This document shows, in pieces, positions 15,475 through 23,971 of a stretch of 39,825 bases of DNA. Position 1 is the first letter of the stretch. Each line of letters starts with the position of its first letter. A model generated the notes under the pieces. It was not told where the DNA came from, did no database searches, and was given only the letters and a program-made list of their open reading frames with translations. The stretch comes from Acidobacteriota bacterium (lineage in GTDB: Bacteria > Actinomycetota > AC-67). Position numbers and translations under genes: made by a program. The DNA lies in NCBI GenBank assembly GCA_016208485.1, contig JACQXY010000027.1, positions 1 through 39,825 on the forward strand, given 5' to 3'.

Positions 15475-16827
15475 TCAGAGATCGTCGATGGTGAAGTAGT
15501 TCTCCTCGGTCGCTCGCTGGAAGGACCGGTCGTGGATGCGGAAGAACCCGATCGCGCGCCGCGCCCAGCGCCGCCCCGGCGAGTAGGTCACCGGGGCGCC
15601 CAGTCCGTCGCTCCAGCCGCGCATGCCGTCCAGGGCCTTGATGAGTGCTTTGCGGGTGAGGGTGGGGCCGACCCGGTGCGCCGCTTCCTCGAAGAGGCTC
15701 ATGTCGGCCCACGGCCTCATCGTGCTCTGCTCCTCGGTGCGGTTCGGGTAGGCGGCCTTGAGCAGGCGACGGAAGCGCTCGAGCTGGGGGGTGCGAAGGC
15801 CTGGGGGCGCGAGCCCGTCGGTGGTCCCGATGAGGCCCTCGGTCTGGCTGCCGCCGATGTCCAGGATGAGCTGGAGCATCCCCCGCGGCCCGGCGAACTG
15901 CACGTCCCAGCCCATGCGCGCGGCCGCCGCCGCGCCTTCGGCCATCCCGATGGGATCGACCACGGTGACGACGTCCGGCCTCGGGACGATGCTCGACCAC
16001 GCGGTCACCGTCGGCTCCATGGTCTGTTGATCGCAGGTCCCGATGTCGCGCTCGTCGACGACCGTCCCCCCGTGGCGCTCGAACGAGGTCCGTACGGCGT
16101 CTTTGATCTGATGGGACCAGGCGCTCGGGCAGAACCCGAGGGCCATGCGCGTCTTCTTCAGGCGCTCCGCGATGAAGGCCCCGAGGATCGCGCCGTGCTC
16201 CGCGGGGGCGACCAGGTTGGCGAAAATCGCCGGGCCGAGGTCCAGGCCCATCTGGGACGATGCGTGGCATCCGATGCAGGGGACGCCGGCCTCGTTGTAG
16301 TAGCGTGCGGCCGAGGTGTTGGCGTTGTCGAGGCCCGATTGGGTCAGGACGGCGAACACTTTGTCCTTCTCGACCAGGCGGCGCGCGGCGGCGAGCACCT
16401 GGTCGGGGGACTGGTAGGACGCGGAGTAGTAGACGAGTTCGACGCGCCGCCCGAAGATCCCTCCGCGCGCGTTGAGGTCGGCGATGTAGGTGTTCAGCGA
16501 GTCGAGCTGAGGCCCGAAGAACGCGCGCGCCTGGCCGGTGAAGTCGCCGATGTGGCCGATCTTGATCGTGCCGGCCGTGACTCCGGTGTCGGATGCGGTG
16601 AGGGAGCCCGGCGGGACGCTCCGCTCGACGTAGGTCGGCCTGGTCGGGCCGCCCGCCGTCGTTGTCGCCGACGGAGAGCCGGCGGCGCCCGGGGCGCTTG
16701 CCGCCGAACTCCGCGGCGCCACGGGAACTCGAACGGTGCGGATCTCGGTCGAGTAGCAGGAGGCCGTGAGGAGGGCGAGCGTCCCGAGCGCGGCGCCTGC
16801 GCGCGACCGTCGGCTGCAGAGTCTCAG
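15475..16827 (-). CDS. branched-chain-amino-acid-type ABC substrate-binding lipoprotein
   Basis: The mature part is a type I periplasmic-binding fold: IKIGHIGDFTGQARAFFG, YIADLNARGGIFGRRVELVYY, FAVLTQSGLDN and the hinge-region DVVTVVDPIG. From a CTG at 16827 (GGGGAGG, 5 nt upstream) the protein is 450 residues. Its lipoprotein signal is MRLCSRRSRAGAALG with lipobox LTASC at Cys24. The frame also runs up to a GTG at 16920, but a good promoter lies inside that extension, which argues for the shorter form. A Ser/Ala/Thr-rich linker follows the Cys. It is the first gene of the importer operon and sets the ligand specificity, which I cannot read from the sequence. Confidence 0.88.
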   Translation of the reverse strand: MRLCSRRSRAGAALGTLALLTASCYSTEIRTVRVPVAPRSSAASAPGAAGSPSATTTAGGPTRPTYVERSVPPGSLTASDTGVTAGTIKIGHIGDFTGQARAFFGPQLDSLNTYIADLNARGGIFGRRVELVYYSASYQSPDQVLAAARRLVEKDKVFAVLTQSGLDNANTSAARYYNEAGVPCIGCHASSQMGLDLGPAIFANLVAPAEHGAILGAFIAERLKKTRMALGFCPSAWSHQIKDAVRTSFERHGGTVVDERDIGTCDQQTMEPTVTAWSSIVPRPDVVTVVDPIGMAEGAAAAARMGWDVQFAGPRGMLQLILDIGGSQTEGLIGTTDGLAPPGLRTPQLERFRRLLKAAYPNRTEEQSTMRPWADMSLFEEAAHRVGPTLTRKALIKALDGMRGWSDGLGAPVTYSPGRRWARRAIGFFRIHDRSFQRATEENYFTIDDL

Positions 16828-16877
16828 GGCATCCTCCCCGGTGGGCGGGCCGTAGTCGGGCGCTCGGCGACGGGGCA

Positions 16878-16907
16878 ATCGTACGAGTCGTCGGGAGATT
16901 CGGTCAA
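16878..16907 (-). promoter_or_regulatory. promoter of the Liv/PLP operon
   Basis: On the minus strand TTGACC (16907-16902), an 18-bp spacer and TACGAT (16883-16878) make a good sigma70-type promoter. Transcription would start near 16871, about 44 nt before the CTG start and downstream of the alternative GTG. Confidence 0.6.
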
Positions 16908-16950
16908 GGGTGACAAACACGGCAACCGGCGGGGCCGGGTCACCGGCCGG

Positions 16951-17856
16951 TCACGGGGCATCCGCGGCCCCCCGTTCGGTCGCCGACGGCGTCTGCGGGG
17001 GGCGCGTCGCGATGAGGACGGCCGCCGATAGGATGGCCGCTCCGCCGGCGGCCTGCAGCGGCCCGACGGCCTCCCCGAGAAAGATCCAGGCCATGAGCCC
17101 CGCCCAGAGCGCCTCGAGCGTGAGGATCACCGAGGTGTCGGCGGCGCGCAGACGCCGGAGCGCGGCGAAGACGAGCGCGAAAGCCGCCGCCGTCGCGAGG
17201 CCGTTCGCTACCACGAGCGGCAGGAAGCGAAGAGGGACTCCGGCGCGCGACACGAGGGCGGCCCAGACGAGGTTGGACGCGGCCGTCCCAGCGGCGACCA
17301 TGGCCGCCGAGGCGCGGGGATCGCTCCGCGCGGTGAGCCGCGCGCCGGCCATGAGGTACACGGCGAACGTGAGCGCGGCCGCCATCGCGAAGCCGACGCC
17401 CGCGCCGGAGATCGCGAGCCGGTCCCCCGGCCCCACCACGAGCGCGGCGCCGAGGGTCGAAAGGGCCAGGGCCCCGATCGTGCGCCGCCCGATTCCGCGC
17501 GCCCCCGCGATCGCCTCGGCCACGGTCACCATGGCCGGGTACGAGTAGAAGAGCAGCGCGACGGCGGCCGCGCTGCCGCGGCGCAGCGCGAGGTAGAAGA
17601 AGGTCGCCTCCACCGCGTACAGGACCGCGCCGAGCGCGAAGGCCGCGAGCCGCTCGCCCGGCGCCGGCGCGAGCGGCCGGCGCGCGGCGGCGAGCAGGAC
17701 CCAGAGCAGGATCGCCGCGACCCCGAAGCGGATCCCGAGGACGCCCGACGGCGGGAGGCCGGCGCGGGCCAGCGCGCGGCTGAGCGCCACCGTCGTGCCG
17801 AAGGAAAGGGCGCCGGCGGCCGCGAGAGCCGCTCCGGTCGCCCGATCAGCGCTCAT
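16951..17856 (-). CDS. EamA/DMT-family transporter
   Basis: This 301-residue protein has about ten hydrophobic helices in two EamA repeats. The first is LSFGTTVALSRALARAGLPP to ATFFYLALRRGSAAAVALLFYSYPAMV and the second is ALTFAVYLMAGARL to LEALWAGLMAWIFLGEAVGP. Such drug/metabolite transporters usually export amino acids or small metabolites. The helix-end motifs Y-S-Y-P and L-E-A-L-W-A-x-L-x-A-W-x-F-L-G-E are typical. It is divergent from the dehydratase operon, with the two starts only 50 bp apart, and a -10-like TACCAT lies 10-15 bp upstream of the ATG. Substrate unknown. Confidence 0.9.
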   Translation of the reverse strand: MSADRATGAALAAAGALSFGTTVALSRALARAGLPPSGVLGIRFGVAAILLWVLLAAARRPLAPAPGERLAAFALGAVLYAVEATFFYLALRRGSAAAVALLFYSYPAMVTVAEAIAGARGIGRRTIGALALSTLGAALVVGPGDRLAISGAGVGFAMAAALTFAVYLMAGARLTARSDPRASAAMVAAGTAASNLVWAALVSRAGVPLRFLPLVVANGLATAAAFALVFAALRRLRAADTSVILTLEALWAGLMAWIFLGEAVGPLQAAGGAAILSAAVLIATRPPQTPSATERGAADAP

Positions 17857-17906
17857 GCCGAGCGGGATGGTACTGTGCGGGCCCGCGGGGGAGCGGGAGG
17901 CAGACC

Positions 17907-19040
17907 GTGAAGCTCGAGGCGGCGGAGACGCTTCGCTCGTTCTCCGCGATGTGGGAGGACCCCTACGTGGCCGTCGCCGCGCGCGCCGCCGAACGCGGCG
18001 AGCGCCCGATCGGATACCTCTGCAGCTACGCCCCCGAGGAGATCCTGCACGCCGCCGGCTTCACGCCGGTGAGGATCATCGGCGCCGAGCGCACGATCAC
18101 CCGCGCAGACTCGCACCTCCAGACCTACTGCTGCTCCCTCGCGCGGACCACGCTCGATCTCGCGCTTGCGCGCGAGCTGGACTTCCTCGAGGGCGCGGTC
18201 TTCGTCCAGACCTGCGACACGATGCAGAGGCTCTCCGACATCTGGCGGCTAAACACCCGCTTCCGGTTCCACGGGGACGTCGTCCTACCGGCGCGGATGG
18301 GAGAGCCCGCGGCCGAGCGCTACATCGTCGCCGAGCTGCGCGCCTTCCGGAAGCGAATCGAGGAATACGTGGGAGCCGAGGTGCCCGACTCGGCGATCGC
18401 CGGCAGCATCGCGGTCTACAACCACAACCGCGACCTGTGCGAGCGGCTGTACTCGCTTTCGGGGATCGCTCTCACCGGGACCGAGGTTCTGTCGGCCGTG
18501 ATGGCCGGAATGTGGATGCGCAAGGAGGAGCACAGCGCGATGCTCGAGCGGCTCCTGGCCGGGCTGAGCGGGGAGACGAGGCCGCCTTCGGGGAGCCGGG
18601 TGCCGCTCGTCGTCTCCGGCAGCCTGTGCGGCTCTCCGGACTTCGTCCGGATGGTGGAGGAGCTGGGCGCGATCGTGGTGGACGACGATCTCTGCTGCGG
18701 GCACCGCGCGATCGAGGGCCGAGCGCCCGAAACCGGCGATCCGGTGGAGGGTCTCGCGCGCAGGCTTTCCGAGCGCCCTGCCTGCCCGGCGAAGCACTCC
18801 GCGGCGCGGAGTCGCCCCGACGATCTGGCCGTGCGCGTGAAGGGGTCGGGCGCGCGCGGGGTGATCTTCTACCTCCAGCACTTCTGCGATCCGCACGCGT
18901 TCGACTATCCCTCGCTCAGGCAGCGGCTGTCGGAGGACGGGATCCCCACGCTCCTCGTGGAGTGGGAGCATCAGGCGCCGTGCACCGGGCAGATGCGCAC
19001 CCGCGTCGAGGCTTTCCTCGAGATGGTCCGGGGAACCTGA
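17907..19040 (+). CDS. 2-hydroxyacyl-CoA dehydratase/benzoyl-CoA reductase family subunit
   Basis: This 377-residue member of the HGD-D family starts at a GTG with GGGAGG upstream. Three Cys at family positions can ligand a [4Fe-4S] cluster: C39 in YLCSYAPEEILHAAG, C103 in QTCDTMQRL and C327 in QHFCDPHAFDY. These enzymes carry out ketyl-radical dehydration of 2-hydroxyacyl-CoA (alpha,beta elimination of water) or, in relatives, ATP-driven reduction of benzoyl-CoA. They need one-electron activation by the ATPase encoded two genes downstream. The partner subunit begins 1 bp after the stop. The set of two HGD-D subunits plus one activase matches dehydratases better than the four-gene benzoyl-CoA reductase. 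Confidence 0.9.
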   Translation: MKLEAAETLRSFSAMWEDPYVAVAARAAERGERPIGYLCSYAPEEILHAAGFTPVRIIGAERTITRADSHLQTYCCSLARTTLDLALARELDFLEGAVFVQTCDTMQRLSDIWRLNTRFRFHGDVVLPARMGEPAAERYIVAELRAFRKRIEEYVGAEVPDSAIAGSIAVYNHNRDLCERLYSLSGIALTGTEVLSAVMAGMWMRKEEHSAMLERLLAGLSGETRPPSGSRVPLVVSGSLCGSPDFVRMVEELGAIVVDDDLCCGHRAIEGRAPETGDPVEGLARRLSERPACPAKHSAARSRPDDLAVRVKGSGARGVIFYLQHFCDPHAFDYPSLRQRLSEDGIPTLLVEWEHQAPCTGQMRTRVEAFLEMVRGT

Positions 19041-19041
19041 G

Positions 19042-20253
19042 ATGAGCGAGGAGCACGGGCAGAGGCGGGAGATCCGCTCGGCCGTGGCCTACCAGAAACT
19101 GATGGGCCGCTACTATGCCGGGGCCAAGTCCGCCGGGAAGGATGGCCGCAAGGTCGCCTGGATCACGAGCGGCGGACCGGTCGAACTCCTCCACTGCTTC
19201 GACGTCATCCCGGTCTACCCCGAGAACCACGGCGCGATGTGCGGCGCCACGCGGATGTCGGTGCCTCTGTGCGAGGTGGCCGAGGAGCGCGGGTTCAGCC
19301 GCGACCTCTGCTCGTACGCGCGCGGGGACATCGGGTCGGCCATCACGAAGGGCGGGCCGATCGGGGGATTGCCACGCCCGGACATGCTGATCTGCTGCAC
19401 CAACATCTGCGGGACGGTGCTCAAGTGGTACGAGGAGCTGAGCCGCCTCTTCGGCTGCCCGCTCTTCATCCTCGACACCCCGTTCGTGCGCGGGACCTCC
19501 TCGGAGCATGCGATCGCATACGTCGAGGAGCAGATGCGGGAGTACGTCGCCTTCCTCGAGACCCACACCGGGAAGCGCTTCGATGAGGCGCTCTTCGAGG
19601 AAGTGGCGGCGAAGTCCATCCGCTCGATCTCCCTCTGGAGGGAGATCCTGGCCTGCTCCGAGCACCGCCCGGCCCCGATGAACTGCTTCGACGCCTTCAT
19701 CCACATGGCGCCGGTGGTGACGCTGCGCGGCACCGACGAGATCAACGTCTACTACGAGCAGCTCCTGGCGGAGATGAGGGAGCGGGTGCAGGCCGGGATC
19801 TCGGCGGTGCCCGAGGAGCGCCATCGCCTGCTCTGGGACAACATCCCGATCTGGTACGAGATGAGCGCGCTGAGCGGCCTGCTCGCCTCGCTGGGGGCGT
19901 GCCTCGTCGCCGACACCTACACGAGCGCGTGGACCTTCGAGCAGGTGGATGTCGCCGATCCGATGCGCACCTTCGCCCTCGCCTACACGGAGATCTTCCT
20001 GAACGTCAACCTCGAGCGGATGGTGGACAAGGCGGTGGCGCTCGCGGAGCGGTACTCGGCGGGCGGCATGATCATGCACTCGAACCGGAGCTGCAAGCCG
20101 TACTCACTCGGTCAGTACGACAACGCGAAGGCATTCACGCGGCGCACCGGCTTGCCGGTGCTGATCCTCGAGGCCGACCACACCGACTCACGCCAGTACG
20201 GACGCGCGCAGGCGGAGGAGCGCATCCGCGCCTTCGTCGAGACGCTGGTGTAG
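19042..20253 (+). CDS. 2-hydroxyacyl-CoA dehydratase/benzoyl-CoA reductase family subunit (partner)
   Basis: This 403-residue protein is the second HGD-D subunit. An early Cys lies in ELLHCFDVIPVYPENHGAMCG (C52). CTNICGTVLKWYEEL and FGCPLFILDTPFVRG mark the central Rossmann-like domain. HSNRSCKPYSLGQYD and LPVLILEADHTDSRQY mark the C-terminal cluster and nucleotide-like region. The motif D-H-T-D-S-R at the end is common to the catalytic subunits of this family. It should form a heterodimer with the preceding gene product. The acyl-CoA substrate (lactoyl-, 2-hydroxyglutaryl-, aryl-lactoyl- or an aromatic CoA) cannot be decided here. Confidence 0.9.
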   Translation: MSEEHGQRREIRSAVAYQKLMGRYYAGAKSAGKDGRKVAWITSGGPVELLHCFDVIPVYPENHGAMCGATRMSVPLCEVAEERGFSRDLCSYARGDIGSAITKGGPIGGLPRPDMLICCTNICGTVLKWYEELSRLFGCPLFILDTPFVRGTSSEHAIAYVEEQMREYVAFLETHTGKRFDEALFEEVAAKSIRSISLWREILACSEHRPAPMNCFDAFIHMAPVVTLRGTDEINVYYEQLLAEMRERVQAGISAVPEERHRLLWDNIPIWYEMSALSGLLASLGACLVADTYTSAWTFEQVDVADPMRTFALAYTEIFLNVNLERMVDKAVALAERYSAGGMIMHSNRSCKPYSLGQYDNAKAFTRRTGLPVLILEADHTDSRQYGRAQAEERIRAFVETLV

Positions 20254-20277
20254 AGGCCGCTTGCCCCGGAGCAGGTC

Positions 20278-21042
20278 GTGTACGTCGCCGGAGTCGACAT
20301 CGGTTCCCTCACCGCCAAGGCGGTCGTCCTCGGGGAGGACCGGCGCGCGGTCCTCTCGCGCGCGCTCGTCTACACCCGGTGGGACGCTGCGGCGGCGGGG
20401 TGGGCGGCGCTCGGCGAGGCCCTGGCCGACCTCGGCGCCGCGCGCTCCGACCTCGCTCGCGTGGTCTCGACCGGGTACGGTCGCCGCAAGCTCGACGGGT
20501 CCGACGCCAACTTCACCGAGATCGTCTGCCACGCGCGCGGCGCCCGTTTCCTGGAGCCGGCGACGCGCACGGTCGTGGACGTCGGCGGCCAGGACTCCAA
20601 GGCGATGGCGCTCGGGCCGGACGGCAAGGTCGCCGACTTCGTCATGAACGAGAAGTGCGCGGCCGGCACCGGCCGGTTCCTCGAGGTCATGGCGCACGCG
20701 CTCGGCGTCGATCTTGCGGAGTTCGGCGCGCTCGCCGTGGGCGTCGCCGATCCGGCGCGCATCTCGAGCACGTGCACGGTCTTCGCCGAGAGCGAGGTCG
20801 TGTCACACGTCGCGTCGGGCCGTCCGCGCGCGGAGATCGTCGCCGGGATCCACGAGGCGATCGCGGCGCGCGTCGCCTCCCTCGCGCGCCGCGTCGGGGT
20901 GCGCGACGCCGTCATGATGACCGGCGGCGTGGCGCTGAACGTCGGAGTGGTCGGGGCCCTCGAGCGCATGCTCGGCCACTCGATCGCCGTGCATCCCGAC
21001 GCCCAGTTCGCCGGCGCGATCGGCGCGGCGCTCCTGTCCTGA
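20278..21042 (+). CDS. acyl-CoA dehydratase activase (HgdC/BadF family ATPase)
   Basis: This 254-residue ASKHA-fold ATPase injects one electron into the dehydratase at the cost of ATP. The phosphate-binding motif GVDIGSLTAKAVVL opens the protein and DVGGQDSKAM is the second phosphate motif. C127 in NEKCAAGTGRF and C166 in SSTCTVFAESE are placed to bridge the homodimer through one [4Fe-4S] cluster. As I recall, the same numbering holds for the Acidaminococcus enzyme. It starts at GTG 20278 with CGGAGCAG upstream, 24 bp after the second dehydratase subunit. Only one activase is present, so a homodimer as in 2-hydroxyacyl-CoA dehydratases is the likely form. It would be oxygen sensitive. Confidence 0.93.
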   Translation: MYVAGVDIGSLTAKAVVLGEDRRAVLSRALVYTRWDAAAAGWAALGEALADLGAARSDLARVVSTGYGRRKLDGSDANFTEIVCHARGARFLEPATRTVVDVGGQDSKAMALGPDGKVADFVMNEKCAAGTGRFLEVMAHALGVDLAEFGALAVGVADPARISSTCTVFAESEVVSHVASGRPRAEIVAGIHEAIAARVASLARRVGVRDAVMMTGGVALNVGVVGALERMLGHSIAVHPDAQFAGAIGAALLS

Positions 21043-21062
21043 GGACCGGAAGCCGATCCGTT

Positions 21063-21091
21063 TTGACTGCCGACCCCAGCGGTGCAACAAT
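21063..21091 (+). promoter_or_regulatory. promoter of the multiheme cytochrome gene
   Basis: TTGACT (21063-21068), a 17-bp spacer and AACAAT (21086-21091) form a plausible sigma70-type promoter. The downstream palindrome begins 6 bp after it. The leader to the ATG would be about 150 nt, long for this window, and it can fold a GC/GU hairpin around 21138-21165. Confidence 0.45.
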
Positions 21092-21096
21092 CGGGC

Positions 21097-21124
21097 ATAG
21101 ATTGTGAATGCGTTCACAATCTAT
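21097..21124. promoter_or_regulatory. CRP/FNR-type operator: perfect 12-bp inverted repeat
   Basis: Arms ATAGATTGTGAA and TTCACAATCTAT are separated by TGCG. The core is TGTGA-N6-TCACA (21103-21118), the consensus of CRP-type regulators, including actinobacterial GlxR/Crp. It is AT-rich against a GC-rich background. It lies directly downstream of the -10 box, where a bound protein would block or tune initiation of the cytochrome gene. Confidence 0.75.
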
Positions 21125-21246
21125 CCGGAAGGAGCGGCCCTGTTTCGCCGGGTGAAGCGGGGCAGACGCGTCACGGGGATCGCTCGGTCGTTGTGGTCCA
21201 TGGAGTCCGAAACGCGCTCGGGGGGGTCGGGAAAGGAAGGAAGAGA

Positions 21247-22002
21247 ATGAGGACACGCAGGAAGGTCGCCGTGCGGTACAGCCTTCTGACCCTCCTCGGA
21301 GGCGTGCTGCTCGTGCCGGTCCTCGCCGGCGCCGGAGGCAAGGCCCTCCCGAGCCAGCGCGAGTGGATGAGGGCTCACGGCAAGGACAAGGGCGTCTGGA
21401 TGTCCCGGAGCGGGAACGCCAAGAAGACCCTCACCAAGCGCGACGTGAAGAACTGGGCGAAGACGGCCCCGCCGGGGAAGGACTGTCAGGCCGGCTGCCA
21501 CAAGCGCGGCTCGCTCGTCGAAGCGCTGCGCGCCACCAAGGTCAAGTCCCCCGGGTTCACGAACGTCTTCGGGGAGACGCCGAGCTACTCCGGCTCGATC
21601 TACCCCTTCGCGTTGCTCACGAACAAGAACAATACGAAGAAGCACGCGGAGATCTTCAAGACCAAGGGGTGCGGCGGGTGCCACAGTCCTCAGGCGGCCA
21701 AGGATCGTGGCGTCTCGGACATCGTCGGCTGCAAGAGCTGCCACAACTTCGCCATCTTCAGCTACGACCCCAACCGGCTGGTGGCGAGCAAGAACGTCGC
21801 CACCGACGGGAACATGCACGCGACCCACGGCACCCTGCTGAACGCTGTGATCCCTCTGGGCGACGCAAGCGCCGCGCCAGGCACGAACTCCTGCAACTTC
21901 TGCCACAACCCGGGGCCCGAGGGGGGCACCGGCTCGTGCTGGAGCTGCCACCTGTCGGGCCACTGGCCGCAGGTGCCCTACTTCAAGGAGATCCCCGCGT
22001 AG
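21247..22002 (+). CDS. exported pentaheme cytochrome c
   Basis: This 251-residue protein has an N-terminal signal or anchor segment (MRTRRKVAVR then a hydrophobic core to about residue 30). There are five heme-attachment motifs: CX3CH at C80 (CQAGCH), then CxxCH at C142 (CGGCH), C162 (CKSCH), C216 (CNFCH) and C231 (CWSCH). Additional His residues (HAEIF, HATHG, SGHW) could serve as distal ligands. The ATG follows AAAGGAAGG. It probably carries electrons outside the membrane, as in nitrite, sulfur or extracellular metal respiration. No oxidoreductase partner is adjacent and no quinol-oxidising family feature is seen. The CX3CH site is unusual and may need a particular maturation system. Confidence 0.9.
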   Translation: MRTRRKVAVRYSLLTLLGGVLLVPVLAGAGGKALPSQREWMRAHGKDKGVWMSRSGNAKKTLTKRDVKNWAKTAPPGKDCQAGCHKRGSLVEALRATKVKSPGFTNVFGETPSYSGSIYPFALLTNKNNTKKHAEIFKTKGCGGCHSPQAAKDRGVSDIVGCKSCHNFAIFSYDPNRLVASKNVATDGNMHATHGTLLNAVIPLGDASAAPGTNSCNFCHNPGPEGGTGSCWSCHLSGHWPQVPYFKEIPA

Positions 22003-22040
22003 GTCGAGATCTCTCGGGACAGATGCCGCCGAAGACCAGG

Positions 22041-23867
22041 CTAGCGGGACTTCGCCGCGCGCACCCGGACCTTCCGGTCGAGGAGGCGCTTGCGGACGCG
22101 GAGCGAGGCGGGAGTCACCTCGACCAGCTCGTCGGCGGCGATGAACTCGATCGCGGTCTCGACGGTCAGCTCCCGGGGCGGCTCGAGCTTGATCGCCTCG
22201 TCCGAGGCGTGGGTTCGCATGTTCGTCTTCTGCTTCTCCCGGGTCACGTTCACCACCAGCTCGTCGGGGCGCGCGTGCTCCCCGACCACCATGCCCTCGT
22301 ACACCTCGACGCCGGGCCCGACGAGGAGGACCCCGCGCGGCTGGAGCGCGTCGAGCGCGTACCCCGTCGTGCGGCCGGTGCGGTCGGAGACCATCGCGCC
22401 GCCGGCCCGGTGCGGCAGCTCGCCGGCCCACGGAATCCATCCCGCGGCATGGAGGTGAAGGAGCGCGGTCCCGCTCGTCGCCTGTAGCAGCAGAGTGCGA
22501 AAGCCGAGCAGCCCGCGCGCGGGAGCCTCGAAGGTGACGATCGAGCGCCCGGAGTCGCCCGGGCGGATATCGAGGACGCGCCCTTTCCGCGGCGCGAGGG
22601 CTTGGGACACCGTGCCGACGTGCTCGGAGGGCACGTCGACGACCCCGCGTTCGAGAGGCTCGTGCAAGACGGACTCGATCTCGCGCGTGATGACCTCCGG
22701 GCGCGAGACCTGGAACTCGCATCCCTCGCGGCGCATCGTCTCGATGAGCACGGCGAGCTGCAGCTCCCCCCGCCCGGCGACCTCGACCACCTCGGGCGAG
22801 TCGGTGTCGCGCACGCGGATCGAGACGTTGCCGAGCGCTTCGCGCGCGAGCCGCGCCCGAAGGTGCCGGCTGGTCAGGAAGCGGCCGTCGCGGCCGGAGA
22901 GCGGCGACGTCGAGACGCCGAAGGTCATGCGGAGCACCGGCTCGTCCACGATCAGGCGCCCGAGCGCGGCCGGCCGGTCGGCGTCCGCGAGCGTGTCGCC
23001 GATCTCGACGTCGGATATCCCCGCGGCGACGAACAGGTCTCCGGCGCCGATCTCCTCCACGCGCACGCGCTCGAGCCCGCGGAACGCCATCAGCTCGGTG
23101 AGCTTCCGTCGCTCCGTCGAGCCGTCGTCGCGGCACAGGGCCACCGGACCGTCGGTCCGGAGGGCTCCCTCCACGACGCGCCCGATCGCGAGCCGGCCAA
23201 GGTAGTCCGAGGCGTCGAGGTTCGTCACGAGCGCCTGGAGCGGAGCGTCCGGGTCGCCTTGCGGGGCAGGGATGGAGGAGAGGACCGCGTCGAGGAGCGG
23301 TGCCAGCGTCGCATCGGCGCGCGGCACGCCGACGCCGGCGACCGCCCGGCCCTCGCGCGCGATCGCCGAGATGACCGGGAAGTCGATGTGGTGGTCCTGT
23401 GCCTCCAGGTCGAAGTAGAGCTGGTAGACCTCGTCCAGGACCTCCGCGGCGCGCGCGTCTTTGCGATCGACCTTGTTCAGCACGACGATCGAGGGGAGCC
23501 CGCGGCGCAGGGCCTTGCCGAGGACGTAGCGCGTCTGCGGCAGCGGCCCTTCGGACGCGTCCACGATGAGCAGGATGCCGTCGACCATCGCGAGCGCGCG
23601 CTCGACCTCGCCGCCGAAATCGGCATGTCCCGGCGTGTCGACGAAGTTGATGGTGTGGCTCTTCCAGGGAAGCTGGGCGGCCTTGGCGAAGATCGTGATG
23701 CCCTTCTCGCGCTCGAGCGCATCGGAGTCCATGATCCGGTCGGGCGCATCCGCGCCGGCGCGGATGACCCCCGAGGCGCGCAGCATCGCGTCGACCAGCG
23801 TCGTCTTGCCGTGGTCGACGTGGGCGACGAGCGCCACATTGCGAATGGTCTCGGGGCGGAGGGGCAT
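22041..23867 (-). CDS. typA: ribosome-associated GTPase TypA/BipA
   Basis: This 608-residue translational GTPase has all G motifs: AHVDHGKTT (G1), EREKGITI (G2), [10 protein letters not shown] (G3) and NKVDR (G4). The EF-G-like domains II, III and V follow, and the TypA-specific C-terminal domain contains the segments around [18 protein letters not shown] and [19 protein letters not shown]. The length matches the family (about 600-615). TypA binds the ribosome and helps assembly or translation under stress and cold. A -10-like TAAACT lies 13 bp upstream of the ATG on the minus strand. It is a single gene, convergent with the cytochrome gene and divergent from the acyl-CoA synthetase gene. Confidence 0.97.
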   Translation of the reverse strand: MPLRPETIRNVALVAHVDHGKTTLVDAMLRASGVIRAGADAPDRIMDSDALEREKGITIFAKAAQLPWKSHTINFVDTPGHADFGGEVERALAMVDGILLIVDASEGPLPQTRYVLGKALRRGLPSIVVLNKVDRKDARAAEVLDEVYQLYFDLEAQDHHIDFPVISAIAREGRAVAGVGVPRADATLAPLLDAVLSSIPAPQGDPDAPLQALVTNLDASDYLGRLAIGRVVEGALRTDGPVALCRDDGSTERRKLTELMAFRGLERVRVEEIGAGDLFVAAGISDVEIGDTLADADRPAALGRLIVDEPVLRMTFGVSTSPLSGRDGRFLTSRHLRARLAREALGNVSIRVRDTDSPEVVEVAGRGELQLAVLIETMRREGCEFQVSRPEVITREIESVLHEPLERGVVDVPSEHVGTVSQALAPRKGRVLDIRPGDSGRSIVTFEAPARGLLGFRTLLLQATSGTALLHLHAAGWIPWAGELPHRAGGAMVSDRTGRTTGYALDALQPRGVLLVGPGVEVYEGMVVGEHARPDELVVNVTREKQKTNMRTHASDEAIKLEPPRELTVETAIEFIAADELVEVTPASLRVRKRLLDRKVRVRAAKSR

Positions 23868-23971
23868 CGGAGACTCAAGAGTTTAGCCGAATTTCGCGGC
23901 GCGCGCGCCGCCGGTCGCGGCGCGCCTCCCACTCGGCGCCGGTAGTCTTCCGCCTGGAGGAGACAACCCCG

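Noticed and set aside
17907..21042. Class I benzoyl-CoA reductase (BcrABCD)
   Set aside because: Only one activase-type ATPase gene is present and no ferredoxin; two subunits plus one activase fit 2-hydroxyacyl-CoA dehydratases better. The reductase is not strictly excluded.
23603..23867. Additional frames over the typA 5' end on either strand
   Set aside because: The TypA frame has all GTPase motifs; the others are codon-periodic shadows.
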